Positions 1 to 5,437 are shown, counted from the first letter of the stretch. The stretch: DNA of 7,557 bases from an uncultured Chloroflexota bacterium (GCA_937870805.1 CALMZT010001098.1:1-7557); one strand, 5' to 3'. Made by a program: numbers and translations. Notes: a model not told the origin generated them from the sequence alone.

Positions 1-22
1 ATAGATAAAGGAGATCAGCGAC

Positions 23-847
23 ATGAGTGAAACATATCGCTTTAACGTTGGTGCATTTGAGTGTCTCGTCATGAAAGTGGGTGGCAACCCACGCTCTGCT
101 GCCGCTTTCTTGCCCGACGCGCCGCCGGACGAACTGGAGCGCACCGTGCGCGAATTCAACGGCGACCCCAATTTGCTGCCGTTTTCAATGAATGTCGTGC
201 TGGTCAGGACGGGCACGAATAATGTGCTGATCGACACGGGACTCCCCACGAGCGATGTAGTGAGTAAACTGGCAGAGCAGGGCGTCGTTGCAGGCACAGT
301 GGATACGATCATCATCACACACGGACATGGCGATCATGTCGGCGGGATTCTGGATGCGGCGGGCGAATTCGTCTATCCCAACGCGCGCTACATCATCTGG
401 AAGTCTGAATGGGATTTCTGGACGGCAGATGAGCGCTTCCCAGAAGGCGATACCAACCCCACACGTACCACCTGGGAAACGTTGAAGGCGAATCAGGATC
501 GCGTGACCACCCTCGGCATCGTTGGGACTGAGGCTGAGGCGCTGCCGGGTATTTGTGCGATTGCTGCGCCGGGACATACGATAGGACACACAGCGCTGCT
601 GATCGAATCCAATGGCGAAAAGCTGCTGCACATCGCCGATGCCGCGCACCAGCCATTCCAGATGGCGCACCCTGAATGGTGTCCGGGCTTCGATTACGAA
701 AAAAGCATCTCGCCTGATTCACGTCGCAAGCTGTTTGAGCGTGCCGCAAAGGAAAACGCGCTGCTGCTGGCGTATCACTTCGAGTTTCCCGGTATCGGGC
801 GCGTCGTAGAGCGTGAGGGTAAGTTAGGCTGGCAGGCGGGAAACTAA
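23..847 (+). CDS. MBL-fold metallohydrolase (AHL-lactonase-like)
   Basis: A 274-residue soluble hydrolase of the metallo-beta-lactamase superfamily. The whole metal-binding set is visible: HGHGDH at residues 100-105, H185 in APGHTIGH, D206 in HIADAAH and H252 in AYHFEFPG. This predicts an active two-metal centre. The order and spacing of these motifs resemble the lactonase/glyoxalase-II-like branch that includes quorum-quenching N-acyl-homoserine lactonases; the substrate cannot be read from sequence. There is no signal peptide or membrane segment, so the protein is probably cytoplasmic. The start is well supported: an AAAGGAG Shine-Dalgarno at 7-13 stands 9 bases before the ATG. The promoter must lie left of the window. 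The next gene converges from the other strand, so this gene is either monocistronic or the last of an upstream operon. High confidence for fold and metal site, low for substrate. Confidence 0.93.
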   Translation: MSETYRFNVGAFECLVMKVGGNPRSAAAFLPDAPPDELERTVREFNGDPNLLPFSMNVVLVRTGTNNVLIDTGLPTSDVVSKLAEQGVVAGTVDTIIITHGHGDHVGGILDAAGEFVYPNARYIIWKSEWDFWTADERFPEGDTNPTRTTWETLKANQDRVTTLGIVGTEAEALPGICAIAAPGHTIGHTALLIESNGEKLLHIADAAHQPFQMAHPEWCPGFDYEKSISPDSRRKLFERAAKENALLLAYHFEFPGIGRVVEREGKLGWQAGN

Positions 848-870
848 GGGAGTGGTAAACCTCGTGGATA

Positions 871-900
871 CGTAGGGGCGAACCAATGTGTTCATTGGCG
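871..900 (+). repeat. GTAGGGG-hairpin repeat, copy 1
   Basis: CGTAGGGG at 871-878 is followed by a hairpin: CCAATG (883-888), loop TGTT, CATTGG (893-898). An alternative pairing of GAAC with GTTC leaves the loop CAATGT, close to the CAACGT loop of the copies at 1042-1063 and 4179-4200. No T-run follows, so it is not a convincing terminator for the upstream hydrolase gene. Confidence 0.6.
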
Positions 901-933
901 TCAGGATAAACCTTAACGAATACGATTTTTGCT

Positions 934-1021
934 TTAATCACTGACATTACGCAGGTTCGCCTCGAACAAGGGGTTTAAACCCCTTGTTCACAGGTTCAGG
1001 GTGCGTAACATCAGTTAATCA
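934..1021. repeat. 74-bp MITE-like palindrome with 7-bp target duplication, copy 1
   Basis: The core at 964-989 is a perfect 26-bp palindrome with half-site GAACAAGGGGTTT. Imperfect inverted arms extend it to 941-1014: it begins CTGACATTACGC and ends GCGTAACATCAG. Directly outside, TTAATCA occurs at both 934-940 and 1015-1021, as expected of a target-site duplication. The terminal ACTGACATTACGCAG matches 13 of 15 bases of the inverted repeat of the IS remnant that starts about 60 bp to the right. It has no coding capacity. A second copy, inverted in its inner part, lies at 5298-5370. Inference: a miniature non-autonomous mobile element. Confidence 0.65.
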
Positions 1022-1036
1022 TCTTAACCCGATATT

Positions 1037-1063
1037 CGTAGGGGACGACCAACGTGTCGTCCC
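1037..1063 (+). repeat. GTAGGGG-hairpin repeat, copy 2
   Basis: CGTAGGGG leads into a perfect 8-bp stem: GGGACGAC (1042-1049), loop CAACGT, GTCGTCCC (1056-1063), then GTTTTGG. Loop and tail are the same as in the kinase-gene terminator at 4173-4200, with a different stem sequence. The short T-run could give weak termination of plus-strand transcription. Confidence 0.65.
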
Positions 1064-1077
1064 GTTTTGGCATATTA

Positions 1078-1609
1078 ACTCACCTTACGCAGGATGAGAT
1101 AAACTAAAGGGATGAAAAACAAAGAACTGCTGGATATTTAGAGCGATTAGCTGATCAGTGCCTTTAGTCAGACAAGCGGAACAGGCTGGGCCGAGTTGTT
1201 GGGAGGCAGGGTGAGTCATGACCAGATGCAGCGCTTGTGGTCGAAGGCAGCCATGAACGCTGCCGATTTGTGGCAGCTTGTGAAAGCGGATGTGCGGCAC
1301 ATTGAGCAAGACGAGGGCGTCATCATCATTGATGATAGGATTGCCGACGTAAACGATGGAACGTGGCACCCTACCCTAAATCCCTCAAGCAAAAGGCGTC
1401 TCTCGAAAAATCGCCTACCCAGACCTTCACGACTCAAACGAAGCATCTCTTTGCTGCCTTATGCGCCTATATCAAGCTCGAATGGTTGCGTAAAGCCACT
1501 CCGCTCAATCCCTTTGCCCTTAAAACCAGGCTGGCTAGCGCTGCTTTGCATTCGGCTTTTGCTACCCTTCGTCAGTTCCCACCTATTCAGCTTGCTGCGT
1601 AAGGTGAGT
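1078..1609 (+). mobile_element. Internally deleted IS remnant (IS4/IS701-like DDE)
   Basis: The element is bounded by perfect 15-bp inverted repeats: ACTCACCTTACGCAG at 1078-1092 and its reverse complement at 1595-1609. It contains only the two ends of a transposase gene, at 532 bp against about 1.3-1.4 kb expected for a full element carrying a transposase of some 430 residues. The stop codon of the transposase reading frame (TAA, 1600-1602) lies inside the right inverted repeat, and its ATG (1112) lies 19 bp inside the left one, the usual arrangement of a compact IS. I see no clean flanking target duplication, so the insertion is probably old. It sits between two convergent genes and ends 27 bp from the stop codon of the alpha/beta hydrolase gene. 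Confidence 0.82.
1112..1602 (+). pseudogene. Transposase pseudogene, DDE type (IS4/IS701-like)
   Basis: The N-terminal part reads MKNKELLDI, stop, SD, stop, LISAFSQTSGTG and on through ELLGGRVSHDQMQRLWSKAA and VIIIDD. The IIIDD near 1325-1336 matches the first catalytic Asp region of this DDE family. Two in-frame TAG codons at 1139-1141 and 1148-1150 stand where relatives have tyrosine (IYSDYLIS). The reading then changes frame at about 1338-1348 and continues as KRWNVAPYPKSLKQ, KSPTQT and LFAALCAYIKLEWL to the family-typical end PIQLAA. The join drops the central catalytic core, so no active enzyme is possible. Family assignment rests on remembered consensus of these transposases, not on a search. 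Confidence is high that it is a transposase relic, moderate for the exact IS family. Confidence 0.8.
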
Positions 1610-1635
1610 GATTTAGTTAAAGAGCAAAATTAGCT

Positions 1636-2424
1636 TCAGCCATTATAGAGGAAATCGCGCACGGTTTCGTGGAAACGTTCGGGTTCGTCCATCATCGGAA
1701 AGTGTCCCGAACCCTCGAACCAGGCGATTTTGCTGCTGGGGAGATACTTTTTCAACAGTTTATGCTGGTTGGGATGAACGATGATGTCTTTTTTACCGTA
1801 GATGCCCAACACAGGCGCTTTGATGCTGCCGATTTGCTGGCGCAGGTCAGTCGCGCGCAGCGTGCCGATGCTTTGGAAGAACGAATCGACGGTAGTCTTC
1901 GATACATCGGAAGTAATCATATCGCCCAGCATCTTACCGTTTTTCGCCATGAAATAGGAGTAGCCGCGTAAGAAAAGTTGGAGCAGTGAAGGGTAGAGCC
2001 AAAAAAGATGGGCGATGTTGCGATAACCCGACAGCTTGAGGATGAAGTTGAGCGAATTGCCTTGAATGGGCGAGCCGATGACGATCACTTTGACGATTTT
2101 TTCGGGGTAGCGCACGGCAGCGCTGAGGGATACTGTGCCGCCCATTGAATGCCCAACCAACGGCGCTTTGACGATGCCCAGGCGATCCATGAACTGGTTG
2201 ACAAGCAGCACAAAGTTATCGACGGAAAAGTCGTTTGCCTGATCGCCAGATTCCCCGAAACCAAAGAAGTCGAGCGCGTAGGTACGAAATTCCTTGCCAA
2301 GAATTTCAATCGACTTGCGCCACAGCGCCCACGAGCCTAACCAGCCATGCAGCAAAAGCACAGGGCGTCCGCGACCATAGGTTTCATAATGTACGATGCC
2401 CTGTTCAGTGACCAGAGTCGCCAC
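1636..2424 (-). CDS. Alpha/beta-fold hydrolase
   Basis: A 262-residue serine hydrolase of the alpha/beta-hydrolase superfamily. The oxyanion-hole motif HGWLGS is at residues 26-31, the nucleophile elbow GHSMGG at 91-96 (S93), the acid at D213 in GKKD, and the histidine at H241 in GSGHFP, so the catalytic triad is intact. A lid-like helical insertion (about 120-190) lies between the elbow and the acid. The substrate is unknown: ester hydrolases, lactonases and C-C hydrolases share this layout. The start is GTG at 2424, with AGGA 8 bases upstream; no ATG fits better. It lies 84 bases after the GTPase stop on the same strand, with a palindrome in between, so it may be the third gene of that operon. 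There is no signal peptide. High confidence for fold, low for substrate. Confidence 0.92.
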   Translation of the reverse strand: MATLVTEQGIVHYETYGRGRPVLLLHGWLGSWALWRKSIEILGKEFRTYALDFFGFGESGDQANDFSVDNFVLLVNQFMDRLGIVKAPLVGHSMGGTVSLSAAVRYPEKIVKVIVIGSPIQGNSLNFILKLSGYRNIAHLFWLYPSLLQLFLRGYSYFMAKNGKMLGDMITSDVSKTTVDSFFQSIGTLRATDLRQQIGSIKAPVLGIYGKKDIIVHPNQHKLLKKYLPSSKIAWFEGSGHFPMMDEPERFHETVRDFLYNG

Positions 2425-2453
2425 GTTTTTCGTCCTGTGCGGTGGAATACGCC

Positions 2454-2477
2454 AACAAGGGGCTTAAGCCCCTTGTT
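2454..2477. repeat. 24-bp perfect palindrome, related to the MITE core
   Basis: Half-site AACAAGGGGCTT followed by its exact complement. It differs from the cores at 964-989 and 5322-5347 only in the central base pairs, so symmetry is kept. The flanks lack the TTACGCAG-type arms, so this is the bare core. It lies between the GTPase stop and the hydrolase start. No T-run follows on the minus strand, so it is not a classic terminator, but it could attenuate read-through or protect the upstream RNA. Confidence 0.7.
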
Positions 2478-2508
2478 TCATATACGCGGTTCAATATAGA
2501 GTAATTGT

Positions 2509-3042
2509 CTAGCTTTCCATCTCTTCGAGGATGGAATAAAGCAGTTCCAGCAGAACGTTCTTGACGCTCTCGCGGTCTTTCGCCACGCAAGGCAGCAGCT
2601 TGACGTTTTCTTCGATGCGCAGCGCGATACGCAGATCTTCCGCTGCCCACGCATCCGGGTGATCCTGCTTGTTGGCAGCCACCACATAGGGCGTCGGCGC
2701 ATAAGCGCGGAACGTTTCCAGAATGCTCTTGGCTTCACGGAAGGTTTCGGGTTTGGCGCTGTCCACCATCACCACGAAGCCCAACATGCCTTCCGCCAGA
2801 ATCTCCCACATGAAGTCGAAGCGGCGCTGTCCTGGCGTCCCGAACAGGTAAAGCACAAGGTCGTCGTCAACGGTGATACGACCAAAGTCCATCGCCACCG
2901 TCGTCGCGTCCTTGACCTTTGCCTCGGCGGTTGACGTAATTTCGCGTTCCGTCGACACCACCTCGATCTCACTGATCGAACGGATAAACTCGGTTTTGCC
3001 GGAGCTAAACGGCCCCGTGATGACCATTTTTACTGTCTGCAT
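2509..3042 (-). CDS. Small Ras-like GTPase, MglA/COG2229 type
   Basis: A 177-residue single-domain GTPase. Visible motifs: P-loop GPFSSGKT (residues 10-17), a switch-I threonine pair (T47/T48) before VAMDFG, switch II FGTPGQ (67-72), base-specifying NKQD (124-127) and CVAKD (152-156). Replacement of the classical DxxG by GTPGQ is usual in this bacterial group of stand-alone switch GTPases, which includes MglA relatives and the GTPases of Streptomyces conservons. The start chosen is the ATG at 3042, preceded by GGAAGAG at good spacing; an in-frame extension to 3096 adds 18 residues that precede the P-loop strand and lack family character. It lies 72 bases downstream of the DUF4388 gene on the same strand. 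Inferred role: a molecular switch controlled by or acting on the DUF4388 protein. No lipidation or membrane signal is seen. Confidence 0.92.
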   Translation of the reverse strand: MQTVKMVITGPFSSGKTEFIRSISEIEVVSTEREITSTAEAKVKDATTVAMDFGRITVDDDLVLYLFGTPGQRRFDFMWEILAEGMLGFVVMVDSAKPETFREAKSILETFRAYAPTPYVVAANKQDHPDAWAAEDLRIALRIEENVKLLPCVAKDRESVKNVLLELLYSILEEMES

Positions 3043-3114
3043 AGCTTGCTCTTCCCGTATAGCACCCGAATAATAGGACGGCTGCCCTGCCGCCACAAAA
3101 CGAATAAGGGCGTA

Positions 3115-4008
3115 TTAAATAGACCGAATTTTGTCGATCAGTTTGCTGACGACGGCTCTTTGCACTTGCGGCTTGGCAGCTTGTTGGCGGCGCTGCTGCA
3201 TACGGCTTTGCGGCGTGCCGGGCGCGGGCTTGCCATCGACTGACGGGGGCTTGACCATTTCTACCAAACCCGCCTGCTCCAACCCATACACAATACGCCG
3301 TATTTCCAACTCCGACATGTTGTTGGCTTTGGCGATCTGACGGATGGTGTTTTTAGGATTGATAAACGACACCACACGCCATTCTTCGACACTTAAGTTG
3401 ATACCCTGGAATTTCTCTTTGGGGTTTTCGGGGAACTTGAGCGCCATATCGAGGTTCGGCAGATGCTTGACGAGTTCATCGACTTCACGGAGACGCCGCG
3501 ACCCTTCGATGATGACATTTTCCAGATCAATCGGCACCATAATGCGGTCTGAGCCGGGCAGTGTGCCATCTTCAAAACGGAACGGCTCTTTGTTCCACGA
3601 CATCAGGTTATACACGACATCCAGCGTATGCTGCTGCACACTGTTGATGACATCGTTCTGGCTGACGTAGTTGGCGTTAATGAGCAGCATGGCGAGGGCT
3701 TTGTCGCTGGTGTTCTTGGCACGCTCACGAATAATACGCGCTTGATCGTCGGTCAGTTTCCCCGCTTTATTCAGCACCGAAACGAGATTGCCATCCTGCC
3801 CCTGCATCGCAGCGAAGATCAGCTTGCCCGCTTTGAACGCGACTTTTGCTCGTTCTGCACCGGGAGCCATTTTTTCCTCTTGCATAGCATCTTTTTCACC
3901 TGTCGGGATACCTTCAAAGATGGTCAGTGTGCCCGTCTTGCCCGCAAGGTTGATCAGATTGAGCAACTGCGTGGTGCTAAAATTTCTGAGGTTGCCCTGA
4001 AGCGGCAT
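3115..4008 (-). CDS. DUF4388 domain protein with C-terminal winged helix
   Basis: A 297-residue protein. Residues 1-150 match the DUF4388 (PATAN-like) pattern: GNLRNFSTTQLLNLINLAGKTG at the start, then VAFKAGKLIFAAMQGQ and an Asn/Gln-rich helix (DVINSVQQHTLDVVYNLMSW). Residues 205-252 resemble a winged helix-turn-helix (LSVEEW, TIRQIAKANNMSELEIRRIV, LEQAGLVEMV). A low-complexity linker rich in Pro, Gln and Arg (253-280) and a short basic tail close it. A charged stretch of about 20 residues (33-54) looks inserted between two predicted strands of DUF4388. The ATG at 4008 has AGGGGG 5 bases upstream. It is first in the operon behind a strong promoter. DUF4388 proteins often sit in signalling and gliding/GTPase loci; a partner role for the next gene's GTPase is inferred. 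DNA binding is possible but unproven. Confidence 0.85.
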   Translation of the reverse strand: MPLQGNLRNFSTTQLLNLINLAGKTGTLTIFEGIPTGEKDAMQEEKMAPGAERAKVAFKAGKLIFAAMQGQDGNLVSVLNKAGKLTDDQARIIRERAKNTSDKALAMLLINANYVSQNDVINSVQQHTLDVVYNLMSWNKEPFRFEDGTLPGSDRIMVPIDLENVIIEGSRRLREVDELVKHLPNLDMALKFPENPKEKFQGINLSVEEWRVVSFINPKNTIRQIAKANNMSELEIRRIVYGLEQAGLVEMVKPPSVDGKPAPGTPQSRMQQRRQQAAKPQVQRAVVSKLIDKIRSI

Positions 4009-4066
4009 CGAAGCCCCCTAAAACTCGATTAAGATAAAGTGTGCTTTCAAATCAATACTACAGCAG

Positions 4067-4095
4067 ATTATAGCTTTGCACCATAAGCGAGTCAA
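4067..4095 (-). promoter_or_regulatory. Sigma-70 promoter of the DUF4388-GTPase operon
   Basis: On the minus strand, TTGACT (4095-4090) is separated by exactly 17 bases from a perfect TATAAT (4072-4067). Transcription would start near 4060, leaving a leader of about 50 bases before the ATG at 4008. It is the best promoter match in the window and faces the DUF4388, GTPase and hydrolase genes. Confidence 0.8.
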
Positions 4096-4144
4096 CTCAA
4101 CTGCATTGAGATTTAAGTCACCCTGCTGACCGTGATAGCTATTT

Positions 4145-4170
4145 GTAGGAGAGCACAAGCGTGTGCTTCC
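4145..4170 (+). repeat. GTAGG-hairpin repeat, copy 3
   Basis: GTAGGA leads into AGCACA (4152-4157), a short loop and TGTGCT (4162-4167), with GGA/TCC outside and one bulged base. It is adjacent to the terminator hairpin at 4173-4200. It belongs to the same family as the copies at 871, 1037 and 5256 by its GTAGG leader and hairpin form. Confidence 0.6.
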
Positions 4171-4172
4171 TG

Positions 4173-4200
4173 AAAAACGGTCAGACACGTTGGTCTGACC
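4173..4200 (-). terminator. Rho-independent terminator of the PfkB kinase gene
   Basis: On the minus strand, GGTCAGAC (4200-4193), loop CAACGT and GTCTGACC (4186-4179) form a perfect 8-bp stem, followed by G and five T (4177-4173). It lies 31 bases past the kinase stop codon in the right orientation. Loop and following GTTTT equal those of the repeat at 1042-1063, so this terminator seems to belong to the hairpin repeat family. Confidence 0.78.
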
Positions 4201-4231
4201 CGACGTAAATCGCGGGCAAGCAATGATCTCC

Positions 4232-5212
4232 CTACTGTGTTTCGATACTCAGCTGCTCGACTCGCGCCAGCGCATCGGACACGCGCCGCTGGTAATCTTC
4301 GCTCGGCGGCAGCGACGGTGGAATCCCGATCTGCTCGACCATGTACGACGCGGCGGCAACGGCATGGCAGGCAGCGGCAGACAACCCTGTATCGCCATAT
4401 TTCAGCGTATCGGCGGCATAGAGCGCGGTGATGTCAGCGGTGTCGTTATAACCCTCTAGACCTGTCACCAGGCGTGCCAGCAGCGCGCCACAAAAAGCAT
4501 TTCCCGCGCCAACCGCATCTACAACAGTCGTCGGCACAGCAGGCACACGCACGCCGCCGCCCAAACGCAAATCCCACACGTCCGCGCCCTGTTCGCCGCG
4601 CCGCAGCGCAAGAATATGACAGCCCAACGCCTGAAAACGCCGCAGCAGTTGGCGATAGTCCTCTGTGCCCGTGATGCGCGTGGCTTCCCTCCAATTGGGA
4701 GAGAACACTCGGCACGCTGTAAGTAGCGTCCGTAGTTCGTCGTCATTCAAGGGTTCATCAGGTGGCTTAAAGGTTTCGAGGCTCACCCATTTGCCCTGTG
4801 CTGTGAGTGCCTGCGCGCCTGACAAATCGGGATTTTCGGGGTGCAGCCCCCAATGCAGCGCACGCGCCTCCCGGTAGACATCCGCTAGAGCGCCCCGCCC
4901 TGCCGGAGGATTGCGCCAGACATGCGTGCGCCGCCCGTCGAGTTCCATCAACTGCCACGCGCGCGGCGTCTTCTCCCACACGCGCCGCACGCCATCAAGG
5001 TTTACGTCTGCGCGACGCAGCGGTTCGAGCCATGCATCGTCAAAGTCTGCGCCGATGTTCGCCGTGACGCCCACGCGCTCACCAGAACCCAACGCCGCTG
5101 CCATGCCCCACGCCGTTTGCGGTGCGCCGCCGCCGAGCACACCCAGGTGCGTCGTGCCATCGGGCAGCACAATGTCGTCAATGACGATGCCGAAGGCGAC
5201 GAAATCAATCAT
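4232..5212 (-). CDS. PfkB-family carbohydrate kinase with GAGN motif
   Basis: A 326-residue member of the PfkB/ribokinase family, which phosphorylates sugars or nucleosides using ATP. The N-terminal signature region is GGGAPQTAWGMA (27-38), and the C-terminal signature is VVDAVGAGNAFCGALLA (about 230-246). In most family members the second motif is GAGD, whose Asp is the catalytic base; here it is Asn (N238, codon AAT). The same Asn is known to me in the yeast MAK32-like branch and some bacterial relatives, so it may mark a subgroup with altered chemistry and not simple loss. Other family features remain, including a predicted substrate lid and FSPNWREA (170-177). No Shine-Dalgarno is obvious before the ATG at 5212, but the reading frame starts naturally there (MIDFVAFG). 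Its own terminator follows; it is separated from the DUF4388 operon. The substrate is unknown. Confidence 0.9.
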   Translation of the reverse strand: MIDFVAFGIVIDDIVLPDGTTHLGVLGGGAPQTAWGMAAALGSGERVGVTANIGADFDDAWLEPLRRADVNLDGVRRVWEKTPRAWQLMELDGRRTHVWRNPPAGRGALADVYREARALHWGLHPENPDLSGAQALTAQGKWVSLETFKPPDEPLNDDELRTLLTACRVFSPNWREATRITGTEDYRQLLRRFQALGCHILALRRGEQGADVWDLRLGGGVRVPAVPTTVVDAVGAGNAFCGALLARLVTGLEGYNDTADITALYAADTLKYGDTGLSAAACHAVAAASYMVEQIGIPPSLPPSEDYQRRVSDALARVEQLSIETQ

Positions 5213-5228
5213 AGCTGTGAAGAGTCTT

Positions 5229-5253
5229 CAGTTGTCAGTTGACAGTTATCAGT
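5229..5253 (+). repeat. Heptamer tandem repeat CAGTTNN, array 1
   Basis: CAGTT begins at 5229, 5236 and 5243, and a final CAGT at 5250, a strict 7-base period (CAGTTGT, CAGTTGA, CAGTTAT). It lies just upstream of the kinase start codon, in its likely leader or promoter. An inverted array of the same heptamer is at 5405-5437. Confidence 0.75.
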
Positions 5254-5255
5254 AA

Positions 5256-5279
5256 GGGCAAGACATGTCTTGCCCCTAC
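5256..5279 (-). repeat. GTAGGGG-hairpin repeat, copy 4
   Basis: A perfect 20-bp palindrome (5256-5275) with half-site GGGCAAGACA, preceded on the minus strand by GTAGGGG. It follows the heptamer array by two bases. It is the copy with the shortest loop, essentially a continuous dyad. Confidence 0.7.
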
Positions 5280-5297
5280 AAACGACAATCTTTGCAA

Positions 5298-5370
5298 CTG
5301 ACATTACGCACCTGAACCTGTGAACAAGGGGGTTAACCCCCTTGTTCGAGCTGAACCTGCGTAACATCAT
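5298..5370. repeat. MITE-like palindrome, copy 2
   Basis: The core at 5322-5347 is a perfect 26-bp palindrome with half-site GAACAAGGGGGTT. Arms start CTGACATTACGCAC and end CTGCGTAACATCAT. The inner arms (CCTGAACCTGT on the left, GAG-TGAACCTGCG on the right) match copy 1 at 941-1014 when that copy is reverse-complemented, so the bodies are inverted. Core bases differ in two symmetric positions that keep the palindrome. No exact flanking duplication is seen here. Confidence 0.65.
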
Positions 5371-5404
5371 TGAGTAAAGAGAATACAGAGATTGCTGTGC
5401 ATTG

Positions 5405-5437
5405 AACTGAAAACTGTTGACTGTGAACTGATGACTC
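5405..5437 (-). repeat. Heptamer tandem repeat CAGTTNN, array 2
   Basis: On the plus strand AACTG or GACTG begins at 5405, 5412, 5419, 5426 and (GACT) 5433, again a strict 7-base period. Read on the minus strand the unit is CAGTTNN, inverted relative to the array at 5229-5253. The array runs into the stop codon of the beta-propeller gene (5436-5438). Confidence 0.72.

Larger units (their letters stand above)
848..1635. other. Gene-free repeat and IS-remnant region
   Basis: This 788-base stretch lies between two convergent genes and has no intact gene. From left to right it holds a hairpin repeat, a MITE-like palindrome, a second hairpin repeat and a decayed insertion sequence, each listed separately. 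Bases 901-933 and 1610-1635 show nothing recognisable. The convergent position, where neither neighbour needs a promoter, is a place where insertions are tolerated. Confidence 0.85.

Noticed and set aside
393..947. 184-codon minus-strand open frame opposite the MBL hydrolase
   Set aside because: Shadow of the plus-strand hydrolase, which has intact zinc ligands and a strong Shine-Dalgarno.
964..989. Rho-independent terminator for the MBL gene
   Set aside because: The perfect dyad has no following T-run on either strand and belongs to a larger repeated element with a flanking duplication.
1196..1633. A 145-codon plus-strand open frame that could be taken as a gene
   Set aside because: Its N-terminal half is a transposase fragment, but the part after about 1345 is out of frame with the conserved transposase end, which continues in another frame. 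It is therefore the product of a deletion join, listed as a pseudogene.
3043..3096. In-frame extension of the GTPase to 3096
   Set aside because: The ATG at 3042 has GGAAGAG at good spacing and begins just before the first strand and P-loop; the extra 18 residues show no family resemblance.
5229..5437. CRISPR array
   Set aside because: The repeats here are of different kinds, too short or directly tandem, without uniform spacers or nearby cas genes.
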